A stretch of DNA of 61,927 nt from NCBI GenBank assembly GCA_027579435.1, contig JANBPK010000887.1, positions 1 through 61,927 of the forward strand. The letters run 5' to 3'. Shown piece by piece: positions 24,072-36,508 of this stretch. Position numbers and translations under genes: made by a program. The stretch is from Candolleomyces eurysporus (lineage: Eukaryota; Basidiomycota; Agaricomycetes; Agaricales; Psathyrellaceae). How positions within the stretch are numbered: position 1 is the stretch's first letter; every line of letters begins with the position of its first letter. The notes under the pieces are model-generated. The model made no database searches, had not been told where the DNA came from, and saw nothing but the letters and a program-made list of their open reading frames with translations.

Positions 24072-25496
24072 GAAAAGAACCAGCGAATTTGGAGATGGGA
24101 GAGGAGGCTGGGGCTCTCAACGAGGCGGGTTACTTGTACTTTGCACTTGCACACACCCGCACACCCACTCATCTCACTTTAAATAAACCATTCAAACGGG
24201 AGCTGCGCAACCAAAACCAGGGTTCAAACAAGGCACTGCTGCTCCGTGACTCGCGAGCGTATTGTATAGTGTGATAGACGGGCAGTAGGGAGGTGGCGTA
24301 GTTGCTGCTGCTGCGACCCGCAGCACACGCACACCTCATCTCAAACGCTCACTAAACTTGGAACAGTAGCCTGAGTAGAACTTGCCTCGAGGCGGTGCAC
24401 TGCACTGCGCCGAGTCTGGAGGACGCCGGCCGAGGGACGGACCGGTCGTCCCCGTTCTGGCAGGTCAAAGTGGCCAAAAGGCCGACATCAGTGTGAATAT
24501 GCCCGCAGCGCCACCGCCACCCAATGGTCAATGCCAAGGTCGGCCGCTGAGCCCTGAGCCAATGCTCCCTTCATCATCAGGTAGAGCCTCGAACTCGGTC
24601 AAAGGGCAACCTGGATCCCCTTGTTGTTGATCATAGAATATGATACTTGTGATGATATGATTTCGTCGCACTCCACCGACGCACGCACGCGATAATACAA
24701 CATCTGAATCTTCGGAGTGGTCCTTTTGTCGACATGGTCGCTTCGCTTCGTTGCTGGGTCGCTCCACAACCATATGCCAGATAGCCATCTCACCCACAGA
24801 AAAAAATTCAGACCTGACACGGATTCGTGGGTGGACATAAAACATATATGATTCAGAGGACGCGGCGAAGTACCGACTGACTACTAGAGCCAGTACCACG
24901 AGAATAGACCTGCAAGCAGGGTAATTCACTTGGCAAGTTCTTCCCGACCAGACACACACACACAGACACACACGTAAAGAGTTTAAAAACCAGCAACCGG
25001 TCGAAACTAGCCGACCGACTGTCGTATGTATGCATCAGGGCAAAAAAAGGGCTAGACAAGATACAATCAAGTCTACAAAAAAAAGGGCAAAAACGTACGC
25101 TAGGTATGTTGGATCAATGGTATACGGTATGCAAAAAGAAAGTAGAGAGGGAGGCAGACTAGAGCTACGTGCTACTCTACTTTTTCTTTCCTTTTCCGTT
25201 GCAGGATATCATGCACAGCAAAAGATCGCAAAGTATAACTGAAGGTAATAAATCAGGACCGAAGCCAGGTCGGACCGACTTGACACCGAAGAGACAGAGA
25301 GAGATGAGAGANGAGAGANTANGGGAAAAGGGAAACGGGCCGTGACGNGATGATATGGTAGGGTATGCATGCATAAAACATTATATGTGGGGGAATGCAT
25401 TCTGTCGGTTCAACAGAAAAAGGGGGAGTAAAATGCGTCTAGAATGATGGAGATTTTGACAGTAACAGTAGCGGGGAGAGGGTGGGGATTCGTCGT
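24072..25496. other. Intergenic, nothing recognised
   Basis: Short chance ORFs only. A CA-rich microsatellite lies at about 24952-24975. Several Ns occur near 25310-25350. The last part is presumably the 3' UTR of the LysM gene. Confidence 0.4.
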
Positions 25497-26264
25497 TTAC
25501 TCCAACTCGTCACAGAAGGGGAGGTCCTCATCGGTAGGCCCCTCGACGACCTCGTACTCGTCGCAGTCCTCCTCGTCATCCTCCTCATCAGCATCGGCGC
25601 TCTTGGTGGGAGCAGCAGCGGCGGGNGGAGGGGTGACGACAGGCGTAGGTGCAGGTGTGTTAGCAGCGGCAGCCGGGGACGTGGCGGTAGGGGGCTTGGC
25701 GACGGGGGTCTGCGANGGGGGCGGAAGGGGCACCAGTGTGGATGGGGACGCCAGGGGCAGCGGGGCACCAACACTTCAGGAGAAATGCACAACACCTCGT
25801 CAGTGTAGATGTTGGTGCAATCCTCGTTGACCTGAGGGTTGTTCAGCGAGAAGATGGTGCTGTTGATGCGGTGGTTGTCCCAGATCTGGGAGCAGGTGTT
25901 GCCAGCGCCGACGACATAGGTGGCCTTGCAGTCTTCACCTTCTGTGCCGAGGCAGAGCTGGCCGCCAATGACGAGGTTGTCGCAAGCCTCGTTGATGACG
26001 CCGGGGTTGATAGCACCGAGCTGGTAGCTAGAAGGCTGTCAGGTTGGCTAAAAGCAAAGCCAAGTTTGCGGACGTACGTGGAGACGTTGTTAGCGGCAGA
26101 GATCTTGTCGCAGTAGTCGCCCTCCTTGATGGTGTAGGTGCGAGTGCAGGTGGCAGCGGAGGCCACTAGAAAAACATTGAGCATCGCTGGCAGGATTGCA
26201 CACTGGTTCACTCACCCTGGGCGAAGAGAGCAAAGGACGCAACAGCCAAAGCACGGGTGAACAT
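25497..26264 (-). CDS. Secreted protein with two LysM domains
   Basis: Exon 1 (26216-26264) encodes a signal peptide (MFTRALAVASFALFAQ), exon 2 is 26078-26165, and exon 3 runs from 26027 downward. The two LysM domains read CTRTYTIKEGDYCDKISAAN ... INPGVINEACDNLVIGGQLC and CKATYVVGAGNTCSQIW ... NNPQVNEDCTNIYTDEVLC, with the paired Cys spacing of fungal LysM domains. LysM domains bind chitin or related glucans. Such small secreted proteins protect hyphae or mask chitin from plants or other hosts. After the second domain the frame shifts by one base near 25765. The other frame continues as a Pro/Ala/Thr-rich linker and a very acidic tail (DADEEDDEEDCDEYEVVEG) to the stop at 25497. Whether the shift is a base error or a real break is open; two Ns lie close by. 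Confidence 0.85.
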
Positions 26265-27560
26265 GGTGTCTGGATGGGTGTGGGTGGGCGTAAAGACTGT
26301 CTGTGTGTGCAAAGGACGGAATATAAGTTCTAAAGAACGTGTCGACACGAGTTACTCCAAAGAGCGAGCGAGGGAGAGAGGGGATGGGAAGAGCGAAGGG
26401 AAGAGAAGAAGCAAAGGCAAATTTGAACCGACGAGAAGGGGGAAAATGGAGAACCGCCGAACCACCGTGCCCAGCAATCTACCCATCAATTCATCACCCG
26501 CCCGGCAAACACCGACCGTGCGTATCCAAGGCGATTGAGAGATGAGTGTCGGATTCCGTATAGCCATGACCGTGCCCTAGTCATCGTGGCGGTCTCGGTT
26601 GACCGTACCGTAGAGTAAACAACGAACACAAGGTACTAGGGGACTGGAGTTACCCTCCTCCTTCTCCTCATCCCGACCTTTTCCGTTTCAACTCGCTTAT
26701 CCCAGCCTTGGCTCGCTCGCGAATAATCACCCAGCAGCCGAGCCTTGGATTACGAGCACCCCGTCCAAATGACTTTGAATTTTCCAGGGCCGCGTAATAG
26801 CCGAGCGTCAGACCCTTTTACGGCGACCGAAGCCCTTCCTTGGAAAATGACCAACGTTCAACAAAGTTTCGTACTCGACGGCCTTGGCACTCCTCAAGCG
26901 CTGACACGCCTTTAAATCGTTGCCAGGCTGCCCGGCGTTAGGTACGCGCTGGGGACGGTGGCCCAAACCAGCTCGACCAGCGCATACGTCCCCTCGAACC
27001 CCACTCCACAAATTCGCGATGATTTTCCTGCAAATCTCCTTGGGCAAGGCACGAGGCCCTTTCCAACCCTATTTCAGTTTGTGATAAGCGTTCTGCGCAG
27101 CCTATGAGTCTTCTCGTGCGCAGTCCACTCTCATGGTTTGGTATCCACATGCATCCTGACGAGAAGTGCAAGTGAACTTGTACATGCGGCAAGACGGCGC
27201 GGACAATTGTACCAGTTCAATAGTCAACAGAAAGATAGGCATCCCGAACTGATCCAGGTCAGCTCGATCAACTGCACACCAGTCAAAGTATAAGAGGATC
27301 CTTGTCAAGTGTTGGTTGCCTCCGTATCTCCTCCGCACACCTCTCCAATTAATTGATCAGGTAGTAACGTGGCGACGCCGCTCATCCCGTGAGGTACAAC
27401 AACAAAAAAAAATCCACGAGGACCGACTCAAATACCGTATGTACAAATTCACAGCAGTCTAATAAGCAAGTATCGCAAAAGGGTTATCGATTTGTCCCCA
27501 AGAACAACCAAGGAACGGGAGGAGGAGGAAGAGAGAGCCTAGTGTCTATTACGCTATGCG
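26265..27560. other. Intergenic, nothing recognised
   Basis: Promoter side of the LysM gene and 3' side of YIF1. No coding or RNA feature recognised on either strand. Confidence 0.4.
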
Positions 27561-28871
27561 CTAGGCAGTAGGCAACCTCACCAAGGCAGCCATATACACA
27601 ATCTGCGAGACAGCCTCCAAGAACAAGAACGTGATCCTCCTCCTCCTCTGCGCAGGGTTAACAGTAGCAGTAGTCGTCGCACCGCTGCTGCTCGATATCG
27701 AATTCGACGGGTCAGGTAAGACGACTGAGCGGAGGGACCTCAACTATATCACAAAAACAAACAAAGAACAAAGCGGTCAGTCAAAGAGCATCACCGGAGA
27801 GACGGTTGGGATGGGCTAATAGCAAAGAGAACACAGAGGGGGCTGAGGGGAGAGAAAGAACCACCCACCAAGAAAAACGCATTCGCCAAAAACGCATAAA
27901 CGAACACAACAGTCCAGAGCGCCCCTCCAATCCCAACAAAGCCCGCCGCAATCGCGAATATCACCCCGACAAACTTGTACCCCGAATACGCGAAAATATC
28001 GACAAACTGGCTGCTCCCCTGGATATTGAGGATGTAGCATCCCAGCTTGACGAACAGAAAGTCGAACAGGACGACGAGCGTGGCGCGGGAGGCGCTCTCG
28101 CCCAGGATTTGCGGGCGGAAGCCGGGTCCGCTGAGGCCTGCGTGCAGGCCTGTGAGGAGGATGTAGGTTACGATCGCCATGGCTGTCAGAAGCGGACAAG
28201 TCAGTTAATTGGTAACAGGTGGTCAGAGTTGGATGGATGGTGCGACGTACCAGGGATGTAGAGGTCTGGACTGTTAATGTCGTCTCGAGGGGGCTGCCAT
28301 TCGTGCTGCCCGTGCTCTGTCCGCCTTGTCCGTCTCGCCCAGGGTTTGTGAAGCCAGGGGAAGAGCACGAGCTTGATCTTGTGCATCACGTATGAGTTGG
28401 AGACGTTGAAGTGGTGTTTCACGGTCGTCGAGGGGAAGATGACTCCGAACTATAGTTGATGAAAGCGTCAGTCAGTAAGAGAGCTTATACTCGCGTGCAT
28501 AAGGGGAGGGTGGGTGGTCGGTGGGGCAGCAAGTGGATAGCGCCTAACATGAATGGAATTTCCATCCATCCACAACCATAACTGGACCCAAAGAAAGAAC
28601 CAACGAGAAGCGACACTCACATTCTTCTGAACATAATCCTGCCCAGCCTGAACCGCACTCTGTCCAAGCTGTATCCCNAGCTGCGCAGNAGCATCGTTAA
28701 TCCCCCAAGCCCCAAAATCAGGCTGGAACACAGCCCCATACGGCCCCTACTCTCCTTGCTGCTGTGGGTGTTGCGGACCTCCCCGATACTCCCCTGAGGC
28801 ACCGCGTACTGTCCCCCCTTAGGGACCGAGTGGCGGAGGGGTGGAGGCGATTGCGAGATGTAGTGCGACAT
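27561..28871 (-). CDS. YIF1: Golgi/ER transport protein YIF1
   Basis: Four minus-strand exons (28621-28871, 28251-28449, 27869-28182, 27561-27743) have clean introns. The recognisable YIF1 blocks are FGAWGINDA with IQLGQSAVQAGQDYVQKN, then VKHHFNVSNSYVMHKIKLVL with FPWLHKPWAR, then DDINSPDLYIP and AMAIVTYILLTGLHAGL, followed by several membrane helices. YIF1 partners with Yip1 in COPII vesicle budding and ER-Golgi transport. In exon 1 the start frame (MSHYISQSPPPLRHSV) and the conserved frame differ by one base, and a TAG lies between them. Because this is a generally conserved single-copy gene, I favour base errors in the G-rich stretch (about 28745-28800), but a damaged N-terminus is possible. 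Two Ns are also present. Confidence 0.85.
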
Positions 28872-29530
28872 TATTATTCTGTCCACTGGATATTTGGATT
28901 ATTTTGGTATGGGTGAGTGTGAGCGTGTATGTGCTTGGACTGAGGACCAGCCTCCACTCTCTAGTGGATTTGAAGGCTGAGCGCTGGTCGTTTGGTGTCA
29001 TGCCGTTGGTGCCGAAGCTGTCTGGCGCGCTTGAGGGCATTGGCTTTGGAAATAAACACGAACAAAGCCTAGTAGCAAGCACCCGTCATTTCAATCAAGA
29101 TTAACTCAGAACTGACTCAGGATTGCGGTTGAATGAACACTGCGGCTAACTCCTCTCACTATCCATGGCAATGCATCTCGCTATAATTTGCGTCCAAGTT
29201 TATATCGACCTCCCGCAGCTCTGATTCCTTGTCATGGGCAAGGTTTTCAGGGATGGTGGAAAACAGACTTAAGAACGAGGGACAACGGTGAGGGGAGAGC
29301 CACAAAGAGCTAGCTGCGAGACATATGTAGGGAGAGCTCCAATGATCCGGAGCTTGATTTGGGCACGGAGCAACGGAATTGACTGTCGCATTCCTCCGAT
29401 ATCTGACATGGGTTTCTAGATGAGCGCTAGGGAAAAGCGGTGCTCAGGGACCGAGCGTGGGTAGTGCAGAGTCTTATCTCAGTGACATTCCGACCCTCAG
29501 CTAGCTCTTGCTCTGCTCCACACCACGAAG
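28872..29530. other. Intergenic; upstream flank of NACHT copy 1
   Basis: The last 130 bases (about 29400-29530) match the upstream flank of the second NACHT gene (about 34080-34204), including GGGACCGAGCGTGGGTA and the sequence just before the start codon. They therefore belong to the duplicated unit and probably contain the promoter. Nothing else is recognised. Confidence 0.5.
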
Positions 29531-31873
29531 ATGGCTGCGAATTTGAAACCCGAGAAAACAGGGGGACCTGGATTCAAGCGCCAACGCTTGCTGTCGCCGT
29601 CTTCCAGAGCGCGAGATGGCCAAGACGACGAGGCTATCGCCCAAGACCTACAGGCCCTTGCCCCAGACGCGTCCTTGCCATACAGTTTGGAAGGGCTCAC
29701 ACCATCTTCGGCAGAGGAATCTCATGTGCCCGTTGTGGGTACTAAACGACGATACACCGGAGCAACTGCAGAAAATGTGGCCTCATCCACTGGAGCATCA
29801 GCATCCACGTCGATGTTCTCGAGGGCGCGCAACTTCCATGTTGGCGGGAACATTCAGATAGACTCGTCCCAGCATGTGCATAATACTCAAGATAAATCAA
29901 TAGATGGTATGTACATCCATTGTTGTTCGACCCGTGGCATCCGCTGATCCTATGTCGCCAAAGGTTGGAAGATGCTGCTAGAGAACATAGCCCCAAATGC
30001 TTTCTATAATTCGGGAGCGAGGTATGACCCTCCAAAGTGCGACGAAGATACTCGCGTCGAGGTGATCAGCGAAATTATGGATTGGATCGGTGATAGGGAG
30101 GGTCCTACACGCTTGCTCTGTATGACTGGTGCTGCAGGGGCAGGCAAGTCGGCCTTGCAGCAGACCATCGCTGAACGCTGTGCCAGCTCGGGAATCTTAG
30201 GCTGTGCAGTCTTCTTCTCTTCCCAAGACCCCACTCGAAACAATCTATCCCACTTCATACCAACCATCGCATTTCAGTTAGGAAAGCACGATCCTAGGCT
30301 CCGCGACTATATCAAGGAAGCCGTCGAAGAAGACCCTCCCATCTTCACCAGAACCGTCCGAGCTCAGATGGATACCCTCGTCGTCCGCCTATTCAAACAG
30401 CTCCAGGCGAATGTCGATTTCGACGTCGGCAGTTTCCCGCACGCCATGCTTATCGACGGCCTCGACGAATGTGTCGGTGAAGAAAGACAAGCAGAGTTGC
30501 TCGCCACCATCAAACATTGTCTCCTCGATAACGACCTCCCCTTTCGCATTTTTATCGCCAGTCGACCGGAATGGGCCATTCGCAGTGCACTCAACCCAGA
30601 GACCCGGGGCTACCTCTACCCACTAGCGTATCATATCCAACTCAGCGACAAATATGATGCGACGAAAGATATACGTCTCTACTTGTGGAGGCGGCTTCAA
30701 GACATCGGAAGCCGAAGCTACGACCCTCGAGCGCGATCCAAGTCATGGCCAACGGTGGAAGACATCGAGAAGCTGGTTCTAGCTGCGTCCGGGCAGTTCG
30801 TGTTCGCGGCGACGATTTTCAAATGTCTCAGAACGCCGAAGTTCTCCGGTCGATAGGCTCCAAACGGTGGTCGACTGGACCCCGGAACAAGCACAACTCG
30901 CGAGGCCATTCGAAGCTCTCGATGCTCTTTACGCAGGCATCCTGTCCGGCGCGAAAGAGCTGTATGACGCTGTCGACACGCATCGGGGGCGCAACTTTTT
31001 GCTGCTTCTCAGGGCCCATCAGATCAATTCTGACATTCGTGTCGGCACCCGGTGGGGCGCCCACGACTTCGACGAGATCCTAGGCCTAGAAAGGAATACC
31101 CATGAAGTCCTTGTTTCCGACTTAAACTCTCTTGTCGTATTTCATCAGCAACCCGAGTCCCCGGTGTTCGCCATGATGCATTTCTATCACCGGTCATTCT
31201 TTGAATTCTTGGACAGCGAAACCCGTTCCCAGAAGTTGTTCATCGCGGAGATCCAGGTTCAAGCGTACGTTTTGGAGACCGTTGTACATGGAATCAATCG
31301 GTTTTTCTCGGAACCCAGTGAGTCAACAAAAACATCTGTGACATCTATGTGCACTTATTCCTCAGGCAGCACTCGTGCAACTTCACGCTGCATGTCCGAT
31401 GGGGATGCAGTGATTGCCCTCACGTCGTATTCCAACAAAGGCAATAAACTCAGTGATCAACAGATCCTCGCTTTAGCCCGCAATAATGGATGGAAAAAAC
31501 TTGATAAATGGATACAAAAGGGATCTATTATTTCTTCTTTCTGGGGCTCTGAGTTCCTGGCAATGATATCTGTTATCATGCGACGATTGAAAGTAAGTCC
31601 ATTATCTTGGATAAAAGCAAGCTCTCTGACTGTCTTCCTTCGCTGCCTGTGCAGAATGAACTCAACGAACCCGGATTGGCAGATGCCTTGAAACCTTATT
31701 ACAACAAATGGAGGGAGATTGTTAGGACCGATCTCGTGGAAAGCGGGATGGAGTACCTCCTCAGCCGTCTGCCGCCAGAGGAACCGGAAGAAAGAGAAAT
31801 GGAGGAAGGGCAAGAACTCCAGGAGGAATCAAATTCCTCAGCTCGAGGTACTACGCTAAATTTATCTTCATAA
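29531..31873 (+). pseudogene. NACHT (STAND) NTPase, copy 1, frameshifted
   Basis: Exon 1 is 29531-29906, exon 2 starts at 29964, and the last exon is about 31654-31873. The protein has an N-terminal region of about 125 residues with no known domain. The NACHT core follows, with Walker A GAAGAGKSAL and the Walker B region MLIDGLDECVG, then FRIFIASRPEW. Compared with copy 2, two bases are missing near 30823 after the segment QFVFAATIFK. The frame runs to a stop at 30856, so only the NACHT core is encoded in frame. The remaining C-terminal part (YAGILSGAKELYDAVDTHRG, MMHFYHRSFFEFLDS) is present in another frame up to the terminal acidic segment. A truncated NACHT-only product could still be made. 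NACHT proteins are signal-transducing NTPases implicated in fungal non-self recognition. Confidence 0.85.
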
Positions 31874-32439
31874 TCGAACCCTTGAATTCGTGCATTATAT
31901 GTCCGGCTTTCGAAGTTCGCGAGCGATTTAGAGTACTGTCTGGCTATGTCCAAAATTGAATAGAGGTTGCCCGTCGCAGACCTTCTCAAAGCTTGAGTGA
32001 CAACGGTAAGCTGCAATCATCGGTAATTTGCATCCTTTGCTGTCCAAATTACCTTACCTATCACGACCACGCCTGGGCTTCGAGCCTTCGACTATCTTCA
32101 CCATTGTCACCTTCACCTTTCCCCACTCGTCGGGTCCGTTTCCGTCTTTGATTTCTGCCACCAAACGCAAGGATGTGCAGGTGTCAGTATAGTCACTCGT
32201 GTCCAAAACACGAGTTCGCAGTCACACGCCCAATCTTATTCTGGCATGCTGGTCTATGACGGCGCCCACCATTCCAAAGTTCAGAGTGGCTCAATCCGCC
32301 GAACCCATCCATTGAATGGAGCTGCGCAAATACTCAAGAATTTCCGATGAGCGTTCATAAAGCGGACGACGATCTGGCTCCCAAAAGCCTGTCAAAATGA
32401 TTAGAGATCCGCGCCCAGGTTCTAGCTTGATATTACATT
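31874..32439. other. Duplicated 3' flank of NACHT copy 1
   Basis: The first 320 bases correspond to the 3' flank of copy 2. The remainder shows nothing recognisable, although decayed P450 sequence may extend into its end. Confidence 0.4.
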
Positions 32440-33400
32440 TGAACGGGAGGAGCTGACTGAAGATCAAGTAATGCAGTTAGTGCCAACCAACATAGATAGT
32501 AAGTCGAAGACGCACGCCGCGGTAGGATGCAAGAAAGTCAGATATGAAGCTTTCGTCGATGCAGTTCGGACTCACGGAGTTTTCTTTACGGCATCAAACG
32601 GTTCGTGGAGAAGCTCGCGATTCGTCTGCGCAAATTCCCGAAAATGCCTCTTGAAACCAGCACCTGGGAAACAGGCAGGAATATCCCTCAAAATCAAGGT
32701 GTTGACCAAGTGTTTCCCGGGGTGTCTAGCAGTCGTGAACGCGGTAAACGACGTCTCGACCTCTTGGATTCGCGCTACATTGTGCTTCTCACCAAACCCG
32801 TACGCCATCCGCATAAGGATAGTGGCAAGGAAGCTTATGTTTCGAACTCAGCAATCATTCGCGCAAGAGTGAGTCGCCAACGTACGAATGGAGGCGCTTC
32901 AGAAAGTCATTGGAATGTGTTTTCAGCAAAGCATTCCTCTCCTCTTACATAACGGGTTTATATCGTTCGGCAGCATAGTGGTGAAGGGCGCGACACTGGC
33001 ACATCCACTCAAGGCCATATTGCGTGAAGACAAACACCCAGTCAAGATTCATCCTATGATATGCAGATGTTGGCAGTCACGAGGTTATCATTGGCGTACT
33101 TTGCCATTAACATCACTCACATCTCTATCAAAAGGCCGAACGGTCGATTCGAATAATTCGCTGCCCTCTTCTCGAACCAATCCACGGCCCGTCGTCGAGA
33201 GCCGAGAATCAGCATCCGTTGAACCATCATTTCCAGATAGAAGATCTCGCTCGAGGGTCATGAGCAATCGATATCATCTACAAAAGTCGGAGACTCACCA
33301 TACTCCTTGCGAAATTCCTAGTCCCCTTCCCAAGGTTGAGCCTTGGGGAGCTGTTGAAGCTGGTTTGAAGGAAATAACCAGGAATCCGTGCGGTCAAACT
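32440..33400 (-). pseudogene. Decayed cytochrome P450
   Basis: On the minus strand, pieces of a fungal P450 follow in the right order but in different frames with stops. They are LPKAQPWE and EFRKEYG (about 33320-33400), then EIFYLEMMVQRMLILGSRRR and AVDWFEKRAANYSNRPFGLL (about 33135-33270), then DWVFVFTQYG with HHYAAERYKPVM (about 32950-33060), then MAYGFG and HLVNTLILRDIPACFPGAGF (about 32575-32815). These correspond to the N-terminal half, up to the W-F-P-G-A-G-F motif found in agaricomycete P450s. The heme-binding Cys region is not found. The gene is clearly non-functional and lies antisense between the two NACHT copies. Confidence 0.75.
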
Positions 33401-33539
33401 CTAGATAGGCTACATCAACAGATCCCTCGTTCTTTTTCAGCCCCTCATGATCAGACCGTTTCATGGAGCAACTCTCAAGTAAGTGAGTCGGACGTACCAT
33501 TCTATGCTGTGGAGAGCAGAGCGAGCTGAACGACTGACG

Positions 33540-33785
33540 ATTTTGAGTACCTGCAGGTGGGCTAATGCATAAGGGGAGACTTCTGGGTCGATGACGCCGT
33601 CATCGAGGATGAGATGGGCTATGTTCGGAATATGTGAGGGAAGTTCGGCAATAAATGCTGCATAGCCTCCCGCACGCGAAGAGGGGAACGGAGGACATCT
33701 TGCGGTTCGGTAACTTGCTCAACGAAAGCGGTGACGGTGTGCAGTGTTAGCCTCTCTTTGAGAGTTGTCATTTAGGTGGAAGAGA
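33540..33785 (-). pseudogene. Unidentified decayed coding fragment
   Basis: Two adjacent minus-strand frames, offset by one base, read like protein: LTLHTVTAFVEQVTEPQDVL, then FIAELPSHIPNIAHLILDDG with VIDPEVSPYALAHLQ. The composition suggests a leucine-rich piece, as seen in F-box/LRR proteins, but no motif decides it. No full gene surrounds it. Confidence 0.35.
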
Positions 33786-34204
33786 CTAGGGGGTACAAGT
33801 GGATTTGGAGCAGATGGGTCGGCCAAACAGCCCGGTTGAGGTCGCCATGTTCAACTAGACACGCCGAGGTCAACTGCTATTATTATGTTGAGCCTGAGAA
33901 TGGAGGTGGAAGGAACAGGCGTAACTAAAAAAAAAAGAGTATGGTCTATGGTTTATTCCGCTCCTAAATGAATATCAAAAAGTGAGCTTCTAGGAAAACG
34001 GGTCTATCAATCCCTAAACGGACGTAACCCAGAATCCCACCAGAATCGCGATTGAACTGACATCGACCTCCCGCAATTCCAATTCCTCCGCTGTCTGACG
34101 TGGGTGTCTGTGAGGGACCGAGCGTGGGTACATCATAGTGGCCTCATGTCTGCCTTATAATGGCATCCCAACCCTCAGTTAGCTCTTGCTCCTGCGTCAC
34201 GAAG

Positions 34205-36508
34205 ATGGCGTCCAAGAAAAAAGGGCGCCTTATATCTGGGCTTCAACGCTTATTTCCCTCGTCATCCGCTGCACGAGGTGGCCGAGACGGCGAGCCTACC
34301 TCTCGAGATCTACAGGCCCTTGTTCCAGACCCATCCCTGCCAGACAACTTGAACGGGCTCACACCGTCTTCAGCAGAGCAAGCTCGTGTGGCTGTTGTGG
34401 GTCCTCAGCGAGGATACACCGGAGCAACCCCACTCACGCTCCCATCAGCATCTACGACAATGTTCTCTGGGGCGCACCACTTCAATGTTGGCTCGTCCCA
34501 TGTCCATGTCCATAACGTGACTATTCAAGATAAACCGATAGATGGTATAACCATCCAATGCTATTAGACTCATTTCGTCTGCTAACTTTATGCCATGTAT
34601 TGCTACAGGTTGGAAGATGTTGCTAAAGAATATGACCTCAAATGCTTTCTACGATTCGGGAGCGAGGTTCGACCCTCCGAAATGCGACGAAGATACTCGC
34701 GTCGAGGTGATTAGCGAAATCATGGATTGGATCGGTGATCGGGAGGGTCCTAAGCGCTTGCTCTGCATGACCGGTGCTGCAGGGGCAGGCAAGTCGGCCT
34801 TGCAGCAGACCATCGCCGAACGTTGTGCCGACTCGGGGATCTTAGGCTGCGCAATCTTCTTCTCATCCCAAGACCACACTCGAAATGATCTATCCCGCAT
34901 CGTACCGACTATCGCATTTCAATTAGGAAAGCACGATCGTAGGCTCCGGGACTATATCAGTGAAGCCGTCCAAGACGACCCTCCCATCTTCACCAGAACC
35001 ATTCGAACTCAGATGAATACCCTCGTCGTCGGCCCTTTCAAACAGCTTCAGGCGAATACCGGTTTCGACGCCGGCAGTTTCCCGCATGCCGTGCTTATCG
35101 ACGGCCTCGACGAATGTGCCGGTGAAGAAAGACAAGCAGAACTGCTCTCCACCATCAAACATTGTCTCCTCGATAACGATCTCCCCTTTCGCATTTTCAT
35201 TGCCAGTCGACCGGAATGGGCCATTCGCAGTGCGCTGAACTCGGAGACCCGGGGTTACCTCCACCCATTGGCGTATCACATCCAGCTCAGCGACAAGTAT
35301 GACGCGACGGATGATATATGTCGCTACCTGTGGAGGCGGCTTCAAGATATCGGGAGTCAAAGCTACGACTCTCGAGCGCGATCCCAGTCATGGCCAACAG
35401 TGGAAGACATCGAGAAGCTAGTTCTAGCTGCGTCCGGGCAGTTCGTGTTCGCGGCGACGGTTGTCAAATATGTCTCGGAGCGCCGAAGTTCTCCGGTTGA
35501 TAGACTGCAGACGGTGGTTGACTGGACTCCGGAAGAAGGACAGCTAACAAGGCCGTTCGAAGCTCTTGACGTGCTTTACACAGGCATCCTATCCACCGCG
35601 AAAGAGTTTTATGAGGCCGTCGACACGCATCGAGGGCGCGACTTTTTGCTCCTTCTCAGGGCGTATCACATCAGTACTACCAATCGTGTCGGCAACTGGT
35701 GGGGCGCCCACGAATTCGACGAGATCCTCGACCTAGAAAGAAATGCTCGTGAAGTCCTCTTTGCCGACTTACACTCTCTTATCGTATTTCGTCAATACCC
35801 TGACATCTCGGAAACCTTCACGTTAATGCATTTCTATCACCGGTCGTTCTATGAATTCTTGGATAGCGAAACCCGTTCTAAGAACTTATTCATCGCAGAA
35901 ATCCAGGTTAAAGAGTATGTTTCGGAGACTGTTGTGCAAGTGTTCAATCGGCGTTCCTTAGAGCCCAGTGAGTCAATCAAAACATTTGCGATGTCTATGT
36001 TCACTTATTCTCCAGGCAGTACTCCTACAACTTCATGCAGCATGTCTGATGAGAATGCAGTGATCGCCCTCACGTTTTATTCCGATGGAGGCCATTTACT
36101 CAGTGGTCAACAAATCCTTGCATTAACCCACAGCTGTGGATGGAGAAAGCTTGATCAATTGGTACAAAAGGGGTCTATTGTCTCTAGGTATGGCTTAGGG
36201 TTCCTGATGATGATATCTGTTATTATGCGGCGGTTGAAGGTGAGCCCATCATCTTGGATACAAGGAAGCTCGCTAACTGTCTTCCTTCACTGCCCGTCCA
36301 GAATGAGCTCAACGAACCCGAATTGGCAGATGCCTTGAAACCTTGCTACAACAAGTGGAGGAAGCTCATTAAGATCAATCTCGTGGAGACTGGGATGAAG
36401 GAGTTCCTCATGTATCTGCCGACGGAGGAAGGGGAAGAGAGAGCACAGGAGGAAGGGGAAGAGCCCCAGGAGGTGTCAGATTCCTTCACTCGCAATACGT
36501 TACGCTAA
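34205..36508 (+). CDS. NACHT (STAND) NTPase, copy 2, intact
   Basis: Three exons (34205-34544, 34609-36239, 36302-36508) join in frame to 725 residues. Residues 1-113 form an Arg/Ser-rich N-terminal region ending in HVHVHNVTIQDKPIDG, a linker type seen before NACHT domains in agarics. The NACHT core has Walker A GAAGAGKSAL, Walker B VLIDGLDECAG and the sensor-like segment FRIFIASRPEW. A helical region follows, then MHFYHRSFYEFLDS and an acidic C-terminal tail. No WD40, ankyrin or TPR repeats follow, so any ligand-sensing repeat domain is missing or never existed. The Met at 34160 is in frame upstream, but 34205 aligns with the start of copy 1. Likely role: regulated NTPase in non-self response (inferred from family). 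Confidence 0.85.

Noticed and set aside
32471..32872. Plus-strand open frame of 133 codons
   Set aside because: It is the complement of the decayed P450 on the minus strand, where the recognisable motifs lie.
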